The notes beneath the pieces are model-generated. The model had not been told where the DNA came from and ran no database searches. It was given only the letters and a program-made list of their open reading frames with translations. Of a stretch of 5,542 bases of DNA, positions 1-5,542 are shown one piece after another. How positions within the stretch are numbered: position 1 is the stretch's first letter; the number at the start of each line of letters is the position of its first letter. The translations under genes were made by a program, and so were the position numbers. Origin of the DNA: Roseimaritima sp. (lineage in GTDB: Bacteria > Planctomycetota > Planctomycetia > Pirellulales > Pirellulaceae); the NCBI GenBank assembly GCA_007124075.1, contig SLFV01000584.1:1-5542 (forward strand), written 5' to 3'.

Positions 1-265
1 CGACATATTCAACACCCGCCACAATCGCGCTCCGCAACAGCGTCAATCGTTCGTCCTCACTGCGATCCCAGCGACCGCCATCAACTCGACGACGGGCCGT
101 CGCAATAACTGCGCAAGGCCGATCATCTAACAGACGTTTCAAGTTCACAGCGCGGCCGATGTAATCCAGGCGAAGCTCGACCAGTTTTACGCCTTGTTCG
201 GCAAGATGCTTCAATTCGGCAATGGTTTCGGTATGGCGAGTCCGCCCGATGCTAACGCAAATCAT
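1..265 (-). CDS. aroD: Type I 3-dehydroquinate dehydratase, N-terminal part (probably bifunctional with shikimate dehydrogenase); cut by window edge
   Basis: The 88 codons present begin MICVSIGR and read in frame to the left edge, so the C-terminus is missing. Type I dehydroquinases convert 3-dehydroquinate to 3-dehydroshikimate in the cytoplasmic shikimate pathway through a Schiff-base lysine, which would lie beyond the edge. Visible signatures are ELRLD at residues 30-34, matching the substrate-binding Glu and Arg of the Salmonella enzyme (E46, R48), and TARRRVDGG at 56-64, matching its R82 motif; Asp62 stands where that enzyme has Glu86. The ATG at 265-263 is the only sensible start, because an in-frame TGA lies six codons upstream. 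From memory, planctomycete versions with this N-terminus continue into a shikimate dehydrogenase domain (AroDE, as in plants), but that part cannot be seen here. The gene diverges from the esterase at 560. Confidence 0.86.
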   Translation of the reverse strand, partial: MICVSIGRTRHTETIAELKHLAEQGVKLVELRLDYIGRAVNLKRLLDDRPCAVIATARRRVDGGRWDRSEDERLTLLRSAIVAGVEYV

Positions 266-305
266 GCTGTAAACGACTTCTCAGTCAAAGGATTCAAAAC
301 TGCTA

Positions 306-334
306 TTGCTACCCGAAACATGCCCGTTCACCAA
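306..334 (-). promoter_or_regulatory. Possible promoter for the aroD-type gene
   Basis: On the minus strand TTGGTG (334-329) is followed after 17 bases by TAGCAA (311-306), about 40 bases ahead of the ATG at 265. Spacing is ideal, but the -10 matches the sigma-70 consensus at only three of six positions. A seven-base C run (minus strand) lies directly upstream of the -35-like hexamer. This is a weak prediction. Confidence 0.2.
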
Positions 335-453
335 GGGGGGGACCTAGCAGCCTGTTGCAAGATCGGTTGCCAGCGTCTTCAACCCGAATCCTGTCGCGCC
401 ATCGAGCAGCGTGATTCCACGGTCAAAAATGAACGCGGTCCTGGCCCCTTGGC

Positions 454-483
454 TGTCGAAAAAACCACGGTGCAGCCTACAAT
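454..483 (+). promoter_or_regulatory. Possible promoter for the secreted esterase
   Basis: TACAAT at 478-483 is a good -10-like hexamer (five of six against TATAAT) about 77 bases ahead of the esterase ATG. The hexamer 18 bases upstream, TGTCGA at 454-459, is a poor -35. If used, the leader would be roughly 70 bases long. Confidence 0.3.
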
Positions 484-559
484 CTGTGTTAATCGACCGC
501 CGTCAGGTAGCGATCCGATTGGTTTTCCCTTTTCGTCGGCCTTACTTTGAAAGCATGTC

Positions 560-1462
560 ATGAAACATCGATTCACTTATTTGACGTTTTCCATCCTCGG
601 ACTGTTTCTTACTCCTTTGGAGGCACAGCAGGAAAGCTATCCGCTACATCCTGATTCGCAGGTTAAACCCGATTTGCCCCGTGGCAAGATCACTCATTAT
701 GTCTGGGAAAGCGAGGTGTTTCCGCAGACCCAAAGACATTATTCGGTCTATGTTCCGGCGCAGTACGATGGATCTGAATCGGCCGCAGTCATGGTTTTTC
801 AAGACGGTCATGCTTACCAAAATCCGCAGGGCGATTTCAGGGCCACCGTGGTCTTGGATAACCTGATTCATGCGGGCGAAATTCCCGTGATGATCGGGGT
901 CTTCATCGATCCGGGGCACTTAGATGGATTGCCAGAGAAAAGAGGCTGGCGTCCTACCCCGCGAAACCGAAGTTTCGAGTATGACACGCTATCGGATCAG
1001 TACGCTAGATTTTTGTTGGACGAGATCCTGCCTGAAGTTGCCAAGCAATATCCTTTGAGCGATGATCCGGAAATGCGGGCGATCGCGGGGATGAGTTCCG
1101 GGGGAATTTGCGCTTGGACGGTGGCTTGGGAACGGCCAAACCAGTTCCGCAAGGTGGTTAGCCATATCGGCAGTTTCGTTAATATTCGCGGCGGACACAA
1201 TTATCCGTCGTTAATCCGTAAAACGGAGTCTAAGCCGATACGGGTGTTCCTCCAGGATGGCAGCAACGATTTGGACAATGAACACGGCAACTGGCCTTTG
1301 GCTAACCAGCAAATGGCCAAAGCCTTGCAATTCAAGGGATATGACTTCCAATTCGTTTACGGCGACGGCGCTCACAATGGAAAACACGGTGGGGCGATCT
1401 TCCCCGATACGCTGCGCTGGTTGTGGCGGTCCGAATCCGACACGGGCCGTGATCCGCAGTAA
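560..1462 (+). CDS. Secreted alpha/beta-hydrolase esterase, Fes/feruloyl-esterase type (putative esterase family)
   Basis: This 300-residue protein resembles the PF00756 putative esterase family (enterochelin esterase, feruloyl and acetyl-xylan esterases of CE1), which cleaves carboxylic esters. Residues 1-22 form a signal peptide (MKHR, hydrophobic core FTYLTFSILGLFL, likely cut after LEA), so it should act outside the cytoplasm. The nucleophile elbow is GMSSG at 177-181 with Ser179 as likely nucleophile. The acid is probably Asp237 in LQDGSND (231-237), and the base His272 in GDGAHNGKHGG, with His276 an alternative. The C-terminal AIFPDTLRWLW segment (279-289) is, from memory, typical of planctomycete members often annotated as enterochelin esterase-like. 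The substrate cannot be told; a plant-polymer or sugar ester is as plausible as a siderophore, and no siderophore genes are nearby. Only a weak GAAAG (549-553) precedes the ATG. A Met-Ser mini-frame at 555-563 ends over this start. Confidence 0.85.
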   Translation: MKHRFTYLTFSILGLFLTPLEAQQESYPLHPDSQVKPDLPRGKITHYVWESEVFPQTQRHYSVYVPAQYDGSESAAVMVFQDGHAYQNPQGDFRATVVLDNLIHAGEIPVMIGVFIDPGHLDGLPEKRGWRPTPRNRSFEYDTLSDQYARFLLDEILPEVAKQYPLSDDPEMRAIAGMSSGGICAWTVAWERPNQFRKVVSHIGSFVNIRGGHNYPSLIRKTESKPIRVFLQDGSNDLDNEHGNWPLANQQMAKALQFKGYDFQFVYGDGAHNGKHGGAIFPDTLRWLWRSESDTGRDPQ

Positions 1463-1748
1463 AGCGGGCGAAAGGGGTAGACGGGTCTGTTCGCGGTTGG
1501 GTCAGCTCTCTTTTGAAAAAGGGGTTCATGGGCTGGCCGGGTGGCACGACCGGTTGCCTGACGCCCGCCCAGATGCTGCAGCCGGAATAGTTGATACCAG
1601 GAAAAGCAAAGTCGAGTGATTTGTCGGGATCCTTTCGTCCACCGATTGGTCATCAGTCGATCGTCAACGTACCATGGGGAAAAGCACCTGCTCACGGGAG
1701 GCCTACCGATTGATCGAGAACGGCCACTGTGCAACCAAAATCCTGAAA
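1463..1748. other. Non-coding stretch between esterase and YjfB-like gene
   Basis: These 286 bases hold no convincing gene. Overlapping plus-strand open frames lack recognisable protein features. No canonical terminator follows the esterase; the best hairpin (CTCTTT/AAAGGG around 1508-1523) is short and has no T-tract. The upstream ATG at 1674, in frame with the small gene, would add 25 residues of unlike composition and is not favoured. The stretch contains the sigma-54-like sequence listed next. Confidence 0.5.
1542..1557 (+). promoter_or_regulatory. Sigma-54-like -24/-12 sequence with one extra spacer base
   Basis: TGGCAC at 1542-1547 and TTGC at 1554-1557 match the two sigma-54 promoter elements exactly, but six bases separate them where five are normal. 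Sigma-54 is strict about this spacing, so it may be inactive or coincidental. It lies about 190 bases ahead of the YjfB-like start and points toward it. The same bases form a small GGCA-N8-TGCC dyad (1543-1558). Confidence 0.2.
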
Positions 1749-1979
1749 ATGAGCAATCAAGCCCAGATGAATTCGATCGGCAGCATTCCGGCTCACGTTA
1801 CAAAGCTAATGAATGCGGTTTCGGAGCGGGCGGCAACGGAAAGTCAAATCGCGTACGTGGTCGCGGGCAAGCAACTGCAGGCTTCCCGGCAAACTGGCCA
1901 AGCGGCCGTCGAACTGTTGACCGCTGCGGTGGACATTCAAGCTCAACTATCGCAAAATCGGCTGGACGTGCGTGCCTAG
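1749..1979 (+). CDS. Small YjfB-like protein (putative motility family)
   Basis: This is a 76-residue, soluble, helix-rich protein without cysteines, signal peptide or membrane segment. From memory it resembles the YjfB family of short putative motility proteins (about 60-70 residues): a variable N-terminal helix, a central Gln/Ala-rich helix (residues 41-63, KQLQASRQTGQAAVELLTAA), and a short tail LSQNRLDVRA like the family's Gly-x-Asn-hydrophobic-Asp ending. The molecular role of that family is unknown. Codon choice looks genuinely coding. The start is uncertain: ATG at 1749 is chosen, ATG at 1767 gives 70 residues and fits family length equally well, and ATG at 1674 gives 101. None has a clear ribosome binding site. 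No flagellar or chemotaxis gene is visible nearby. It could instead be an unrelated small planctomycete protein. Confidence 0.6.
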   Translation: MSNQAQMNSIGSIPAHVTKLMNAVSERAATESQIAYVVAGKQLQASRQTGQAAVELLTAAVDIQAQLSQNRLDVRA

Positions 1980-2088
1980 GTCGGTGTGATTAAGCACGCA
2001 ATAAAAGCGATCCCACGCGACATTGACCTTCATCGATCGACACCGGTTCATAGCGTTGTGGGTTCCGTATCGTGCTCGCTCGCCCACC

Positions 2089-2109
2089 TCGCCGGGCCGG
2101 CCCCGGCGA
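2089..2109. terminator. GC-rich hairpin between convergent genes, possible bidirectional terminator
   Basis: An 8-bp perfect stem (TCGCCGGG pairing with CCCGGCGA) encloses a five-base loop CCGGC. It sits in the 170-base gap between the convergent YjfB-like gene and the oxidoreductase gene, where a shared terminator would be expected. Neither side carries a T-tract, so it is not a canonical intrinsic terminator. Confidence 0.3.
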
Positions 2110-2149
2110 CAGGCGTCGATACTTGTCTCACGCGCATCCCAACGAGGCC

Positions 2150-3508
2150 TCAAGCCGCGATCGCGTACTCCTTGCGACTTTCGCGAGCAAGGAATTCATT
2201 AGCCTGGGTATCGCCAATGACTTGCCTTTTATTTGGGTCCCACTGCAAGGCCCGTCCCAGACGCATTGCGATGTTCGATAAATGGCAGATTTCCAGCATG
2301 CGGTTGTGGCTCCAGACGTCCGAAATTGGCTGCCGCCGCAACTTGATCGACTCGGTAAAATTCTCCGTATGGTTGGCAGGGACCTTGCCACCGTACACCT
2401 CTTCGATCGCGTTTTCGGGCAGCGGTTGTTCCGCTAACAACTCAACGGGCTTTCCCGTAATCTTTCCCCGATTTACAAAAAACCGTCCCTCAGTGCCTTC
2501 GAATAGAATTCCATTATCTCCTTCGCTGGTAATGATCATTTCCACGTCATTGGGCATATCGACGCGCAGGCGGAATTTGGTCGCCGCATTGTACCGATCG
2601 TTGACGATAGGGTGTCCGTTTTCGTGAGGCACTGGCAACGTGAACTCCATCGGTTCGATCCGGCTGGGCCCGGTGTCGGTGGCCCCCAATGCCCAGCAAG
2701 CAATGTCCACATGGTGCGCCCCCCAATCAGTCAACTTTCCGCCTGCGTATTCGTGCCAGTTACGGAATGAATAGTGCCCGTTGCTATACAGGGGAACCCC
2801 GCCACCGTAACCGGTGCGCATTTCGGGCAGAGCCCGGTAAGGAACCTTGGGCGCGGGGCCCAACCAAAAATCCCAGTCCAGTCCCTCAGGCACGGGAGCC
2901 TTGGGAATTACGGGCGAACCCGACATGCCATTGATTCCGCAGGTCACACGTTGAACCGTGCCGATTCGACCATCGCGAATCATGGCGATCGCTTGAAGGA
3001 AGCGAAGACCCGATTCGCTACGCTGCATAGTGCCCACCTGAAACACTTGCCCGGTCTCTTCAACCACTTTTTCAATCAGCTTGCCCTCTGCGATGGTCAG
3101 CGTCAGCGGTTTTTCGCAATAGACATCCTTTCCCGCACGCATGGCCTCGACCGCGATCTTTGTATGCCAATGATCGGGAGTCGCGATCATCACGGCATCA
3201 ATGTCATTCCTTTCCAAAATCCGGCGATAGTCCTTATACGCATCCGGCTTGTGCTTCTGCCTTGCGGCTACTTTACCAATGTTTTCCTGCAGAATCGTGG
3301 CGTCGACATCCGCTAGGGCTGCGAAGTCGGCAAAACGGAATGATTTACTGGTGATGCTCCAGCCTTGATTGCGAAGCCCAATCGTCGCAAAGACGGGACG
3401 ATCATTCGCTGCTTGATAGCCAAACGCACGCTGTCCCCAAGGCAGCATCGCACTAGCCGCTACGGTGGTGGTGGTCAGGAATCGACGACGGGAAATCTCG
3501 CGTGACAT
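2150..3508 (-). CDS. Tat-exported Gfo/Idh/MocA family oxidoreductase
   Basis: This 452-residue protein belongs to the Gfo/Idh/MocA family, NAD(P)-dependent enzymes that oxidise, reduce or rearrange sugars, inositols and related compounds. Residues 1-30 are a twin-arginine signal (SRRRFL at 6-11, then an Ala/Thr-rich hydrophobic stretch), so the enzyme is probably exported folded with its cofactor. The Rossmann domain spans about 38-160: the nucleotide loop is IGLRNQG (43-49), DAVMIATPDHWH (104-115) is the typical second half, and the catalytic-lysine motif is EKP at 132-134. The C-terminal domain carries DWGAHHVD (261-268), with the His and Asp of the usual GxHxxD signature. The second glycine of GxGxxG is Arg46 here. 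A good GGAGG precedes the ATG. The substrate is unknown. It is 103 bases downstream of the membrane hydrolase gene on the same strand, so co-transcription is possible. Confidence 0.92.
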   Translation of the reverse strand: MSREISRRRFLTTTTVAASAMLPWGQRAFGYQAANDRPVFATIGLRNQGWSITSKSFRFADFAALADVDATILQENIGKVAARQKHKPDAYKDYRRILERNDIDAVMIATPDHWHTKIAVEAMRAGKDVYCEKPLTLTIAEGKLIEKVVEETGQVFQVGTMQRSESGLRFLQAIAMIRDGRIGTVQRVTCGINGMSGSPVIPKAPVPEGLDWDFWLGPAPKVPYRALPEMRTGYGGGVPLYSNGHYSFRNWHEYAGGKLTDWGAHHVDIACWALGATDTGPSRIEPMEFTLPVPHENGHPIVNDRYNAATKFRLRVDMPNDVEMIITSEGDNGILFEGTEGRFFVNRGKITGKPVELLAEQPLPENAIEEVYGGKVPANHTENFTESIKLRRQPISDVWSHNRMLEICHLSNIAMRLGRALQWDPNKRQVIGDTQANEFLARESRKEYAIAA

Positions 3509-3514
3509 AGTTAG

Positions 3515-3519
3515 CCTCC
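3515..3519 (-). promoter_or_regulatory. Ribosome binding site of the oxidoreductase gene
   Basis: GGAGG on the minus strand lies six bases before the ATG at 3508. It is the only strong Shine-Dalgarno sequence in the window and confirms that start. Confidence 0.75.
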
Positions 3520-3564
3520 AGCGGAAGTGAGGAATGGACGGCCATCGGCGGTCAATCGCTCCAG

Positions 3565-3570
3565 TCTATA
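3565..3570 (-). promoter_or_regulatory. Possible -10 element for the oxidoreductase gene
   Basis: TATAGA on the minus strand lies in the 103-base gap after the hydrolase stop, about 56 bases before the oxidoreductase ATG. The hexamer 17 bases upstream (TGCTGA) is a poor -35. It hints at a separate transcript but does not prove one. Confidence 0.22.
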
Positions 3571-3611
3571 CAAAGATCCGTTAGGTTTCAGCACCGACGG
3601 ATCGATCGTTC

Positions 3612-5048
3612 CTAACCGGCTTGGCGTGATCGCTGATCATCGCGGATCAAATCCTCGATCTCCGCGTAGAATGTTCGCTTCCATTGATCAGGCGACGTCA
3701 ACGGGTCGGGATCATGCCAGGTTTTCCCGGCCTGCGGGACGGTGCTGACATGAGCTCCCAGCGATGCCTTGAAGCGACTGAACCAGAGCATGCCCTGTGG
3801 CCAGTTCTCAGCGGTGCGGGAGAGAACTTGATGATGATTCCCAGCCCAAGCAATATGGAGGGCTAAAAGTCGACCAATCTCCTCATCCTCTAAATAAGAC
3901 GTATGGACCATTTCCGATCCTGAAACCGACTGTTGTAATTGATGAACGACTGTCAGTGGCGATGCGGCCAGTAACTGCCGGAGCTTGGGTGCCATGTGGC
4001 GTGCTCCCTGATCAGCACGCTGCAGCAACCGTTCGCTTAACCATCCGGGTAACATCGGGTATTCTCGGCCCAGCGGATTAGTGGTCGGCCACGGATGAAC
4101 CGCCACGACTTTTCCTCCCGGGCGATTGTTGCCTTGCAGCGTCTTAATCACCTGCCTGGTAACCATGCGATTCAACGTTGGCTGAATCAACAGGTTGTAC
4201 AGCGACCCCAGCAACCACTGGTGCGGAAGCCCAAGGGCATGGAGTCGATCGGATGCGAAAACCCGTTCCCGAGGGACGTAGCGTCCGACAAAAGACAGCG
4301 GCATATTCAACGTCGACCTCAAGGCATTGATAGCTTCGTCATCGGGTGACCACAAACCCATCCACCGTTGGCCGTACAATTCCATCGCGCGACGATCTAG
4401 CTTGTTTTCGCGATTAATCTGCAAAGATTCCAGCAACGGTCCCAATGCGATCGAGAGAATCAACACGATCAGATATAGAATCACCCCCACAATCGCCATC
4501 GCTCCCAGCATGTTCCAGATCGGGGCCTCCGAATGCAGAACGCCTGCCGTCAGGTTCAGAAGAAATTTGCTTAACGTCAGGCAGGGCAGAACCAACAAAC
4601 AACCCAGGCAGCACCGCAAGATGCTGCCTGGGTGAAAAAGTTGCAACGATTGTTTATTTAAAAACGGGGTACCTACCGTCGACCAACTTCGCAGATGCTT
4701 CAGTTCCACTCCCCGCCGACAGCCAAGGCGGAGAGCGGCCCAAATGAGCGATCCTCCATGACTATGACCGATCAAGTGATAGTGACGTCCCGCCCGCTCG
4801 TAACGAAGCATAACCGCCAACAAACGCACGGCGGCAAGCTCGCGATCGCGTTCGGTATTCGCTCCCGACCAGCGAAAAAGTGATTCGCCAGCCTCCGGCA
4901 GTTTGGTGCCACTGGGAAGCTGGCGAGAAAATTGTTTCCAAAACCCGCTTCCGCGCTGCCACCAGCCACGACCGTATTCAGTGCCGGAGGAAGCGAAAGT
5001 CCCATGAATACAAAGGACCAAATCGGCGGATTCTTCGTCAGTGCTCAT
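3612..5048 (-). CDS. Alpha/beta hydrolase (lipase/esterase-like) with an inserted two-helix membrane segment
   Basis: The chosen start at 5048 gives 478 residues beginning MSTDEESADLVLCIHGTFAS. The alternative ATG at 5150 would add 34 residues of poor quality before the first strand, so it is rejected. The fold signature is clear: HGTFAS (oxyanion region) at 15-20, and nucleophile elbow GHSHGG with Ser96. The acid may be Asp236 or Asp237 in SPDDEAI, and the histidine His382 in MVHTSYLEDEE. Between elbow and acid lie two strongly hydrophobic segments, about 143-170 and 177-206, which would anchor the enzyme as a membrane hairpin in the cap position. There is no signal peptide, so the catalytic domain is probably cytoplasmic. 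The substrate is unknown; a lipid ester is a guess from the membrane anchor. There is no clear ribosome binding site. A dyad overlaps the start codon, and a strong hairpin lies in the coding sequence over the first membrane segment. Confidence 0.82.
   Translation of the reverse strand: MSTDEESADLVLCIHGTFASSGTEYGRGWWQRGSGFWKQFSRQLPSGTKLPEAGESLFRWSGANTERDRELAAVRLLAVMLRYERAGRHYHLIGHSHGGSLIWAALRLGCRRGVELKHLRSWSTVGTPFLNKQSLQLFHPGSILRCCLGCLLVLPCLTLSKFLLNLTAGVLHSEAPIWNMLGAMAIVGVILYLIVLILSIALGPLLESLQINRENKLDRRAMELYGQRWMGLWSPDDEAINALRSTLNMPLSFVGRYVPRERVFASDRLHALGLPHQWLLGSLYNLLIQPTLNRMVTRQVIKTLQGNNRPGGKVVAVHPWPTTNPLGREYPMLPGWLSERLLQRADQGARHMAPKLRQLLAASPLTVVHQLQQSVSGSEMVHTSYLEDEEIGRLLALHIAWAGNHHQVLSRTAENWPQGMLWFSRFKASLGAHVSTVPQAGKTWHDPDPLTSPDQWKRTFYAEIEDLIRDDQRSRQAG
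4602..4633 (-). terminator. Perfect 12-bp inverted repeat inside the hydrolase gene, terminator-like on the coding strand
   Basis: ACCCAGGCAGCA (4602-4613) and TGCTGCCTGGGT (4622-4633) are perfect complements around an eight-base loop. In the direction of the hydrolase transcript (minus strand) the stem is followed by the T-rich TGTTTGTTGGTTCT (4601-4588). It has the form of an intrinsic terminator or attenuator, yet it is read through in frame, encoding HPGSILRCCLGCLL at the start of the first membrane segment. Activity is inferred from shape only. Confidence 0.35.
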
Positions 5049-5062
5049 CGTTCGGGAACGAT
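5047..5062. promoter_or_regulatory. 7-bp dyad overlapping the hydrolase start codon
   Basis: ATCGTTC and GAACGAT form a perfect inverted repeat around GG. The left arm covers two bases of the hydrolase ATG (minus strand 5048-5046) and the rest lies immediately upstream. It could be a repressor operator or an mRNA hairpin limiting initiation. The remaining 5063-5265 stretch shows no gene and no canonical terminator for the dehydratase upstream; a TTGCCG-N18-TATCGT pair on the minus strand ending over the dyad is a very weak promoter candidate. Confidence 0.3.
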
Positions 5063-5265
5063 ACCAAACCGAACCGCACGGCGGCAAGAGAATTTGTCGC
5101 AGGCTAGCTGAAGCTGCTGAGTCCCAAAGGGGTGCTGCGAGCCCAGGCATACGTTCGGAAATAACTTCGCCATTGATCTTTGGCCCCTCGCCGCAAAACC
5201 AACAGTCGATGAACTACCCAGCAGGGCGGGTCGCCCCAAAAACCGTACTTATTTTTGAACCGCTC

Positions 5266-5542
5266 CTAAAAAATATCGGGTTCGCTGCCGGGTGAGCGAC
5301 CCACCAGGAAATCGAAGTCGCAGCCCTGATGGGCTGGCAGTACGTGAGCCGAATAAAGCTGACCATAACCCCGATCAAACTTCGGTTCGGGTGCCACCCA
5401 ACCCGCTGCTCGCCGGGCTGCCTCGTCGGCTTCGACATGCCAATGGATCCTGCGATTAGGAATATCAATTTCAACAAGATCACCCGATTGCACTAACGCC
5501 AGCGGGCCACCGGTGAAGCTTTCTGGTGAAACATGCAGGACA
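5266..5542 (-). CDS. IlvD/Edd family dehydratase, C-terminal part; cut by window edge
   Basis: The frame is open from the right edge to the TAG at 5268-5266, giving 92 residues; the real start lies outside. [20 protein letters not shown] followed by [13 protein letters not shown] is the C-terminal swivelling-domain signature of the IlvD/Edd family, Fe-S enzymes that dehydrate dihydroxy-acids (branched-chain amino acid synthesis) or sugar acids (gluconate, arabinonate, xylonate). The tail [18 protein letters not shown] then CDFDFLVG differs from standard IlvD, which usually ends with LVSSASxGAVT, and resembles the sugar-acid dehydratase branch. I therefore favour a sugar-acid dehydratase over IlvD proper, with moderate confidence. 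Internal GTG codons (for example at 5493) are not starts, because homology continues upstream of them. It lies 217 bases upstream of the membrane hydrolase on the same strand. Confidence 0.88.
   Translation of the reverse strand, partial: VLHVSPESFTGGPLALVQSGDLVEIDIPNRRIHWHVEADEAARRAAGWVAPEPKFDRGYGQLYSAHVLPAHQGCDFDFLVGRSPGSEPDIF

Larger units (their letters stand above)
266..559. other. Divergent intergenic region between aroD-type gene and esterase
   Basis: This 294-base region separates two divergent genes and should hold both promoters. Weak hexamers are listed separately. It contains a run of seven G at 335-341. A minus-strand open frame (346 up to a stop at 503-505) has protein-like composition but no ATG, GTG or TTG near its beginning, so I do not call it a gene. 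Open frames on the other registers look like chance. Confidence 0.6.

Noticed and set aside
335..341. Run of seven G as a possible phase-variable tract
   Set aside because: Seven bases is short for slippage-based switching, and there is no contingency-type gene whose promoter spacing it would clearly alter.
344..502. Minus-strand open frame of 52 codons ending in TAG, with protein-like composition (contains ITLLDGATGFGLKTLATDL)
   Set aside because: It has no ATG, GTG or TTG near its beginning, lies in the divergent promoter region, and matches no family I can name. A decayed gene remnant is possible; a blastx of 340-510 would decide.
379..576. Minus-strand 65-codon frame overlapping the esterase start
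   Set aside because: It has low-complexity, unbiased composition, overlaps the esterase signal peptide codons and runs through the intergenic promoter region; no domain is recognisable.
1947..2153. Minus-strand 68-codon frame downstream of the oxidoreductase
   Set aside because: It runs into the end of the YjfB-like gene and through the GC hairpin; composition is Arg/Cys-rich and not protein-like.
1986..2627. Plus-strand 213-codon open frame
   Set aside because: It is antisense to the well-supported oxidoreductase gene, has a composition rich in Ser/Arg/Pro typical of an antisense shadow, and shows no domain.
2663..2697. 7-bp inverted repeat GCTGGGC/GCCCAGC inside the oxidoreductase gene
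   Set aside because: The arms are short with a 21-base loop in GC-rich coding DNA, so chance explains it.
5049..5150. N-terminal extension of the membrane hydrolase from the ATG at 5150
   Set aside because: The extra 34 residues are unlike a signal peptide or domain, whereas the fold begins right after Met at 5048.

Overview
The window looks like a chromosomal segment from a planctomycete, probably the Pirellulaceae. This is inferred from content: a type I 3-dehydroquinate dehydratase N-terminus of the kind that is fused to shikimate dehydrogenase in that group, a Tat-exported Gfo/Idh/MocA oxidoreductase, a secreted Fes/feruloyl-type esterase, mostly absent Shine-Dalgarno sequences, and long leaders between loosely packed genes. 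Both ends cut through genes. I see no RNA gene, insertion sequence, CRISPR array, phage gene or replication origin.

Layout: (1) 1-265, minus strand, N-terminal 88 codons of a 3-dehydroquinate dehydratase gene, running off the left edge. (2) 266-559, a divergent intergenic region with weak promoter-like elements on both strands. (3) 560-1462, plus strand, a secreted alpha/beta-hydrolase esterase of the PF00756 type. (4) 1463-1748, non-coding, with a sigma-54-like sequence whose spacing is one base too long. (5) 1749-1979, plus strand, a 76-residue protein resembling the YjfB putative motility family. (6) 1980-2149, a convergent gap with a GC-rich hairpin. (7) 2150-3508, minus strand, a Tat-exported Gfo/Idh/MocA oxidoreductase. 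(8) 3612-5048, minus strand, an alpha/beta hydrolase with two membrane segments inserted in the fold. (9) 5049-5265, non-coding, with a dyad overlapping the hydrolase start codon. (10) 5266-5542, minus strand, C-terminal 92 residues of an IlvD/Edd dehydratase, running off the right edge.

The three right-hand minus-strand genes (dehydratase, membrane hydrolase, oxidoreductase) point the same way, but gaps of 217 and 103 bases give little support for a tight operon. The dehydratase and oxidoreductase families, with the secreted esterase, could all act in carbohydrate or plant-polymer breakdown, but nothing here ties them to one pathway. The aroD-type gene is housekeeping.

I found no convincing new multi-gene system. 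The most interesting items are a perfect 12-bp inverted repeat with a following T-rich tract inside the hydrolase coding sequence (4602-4633), the membrane-hairpin hydrolase itself, the isolated YjfB-like protein with a near-sigma-54 site upstream, and a 7-bp dyad over a start codon.
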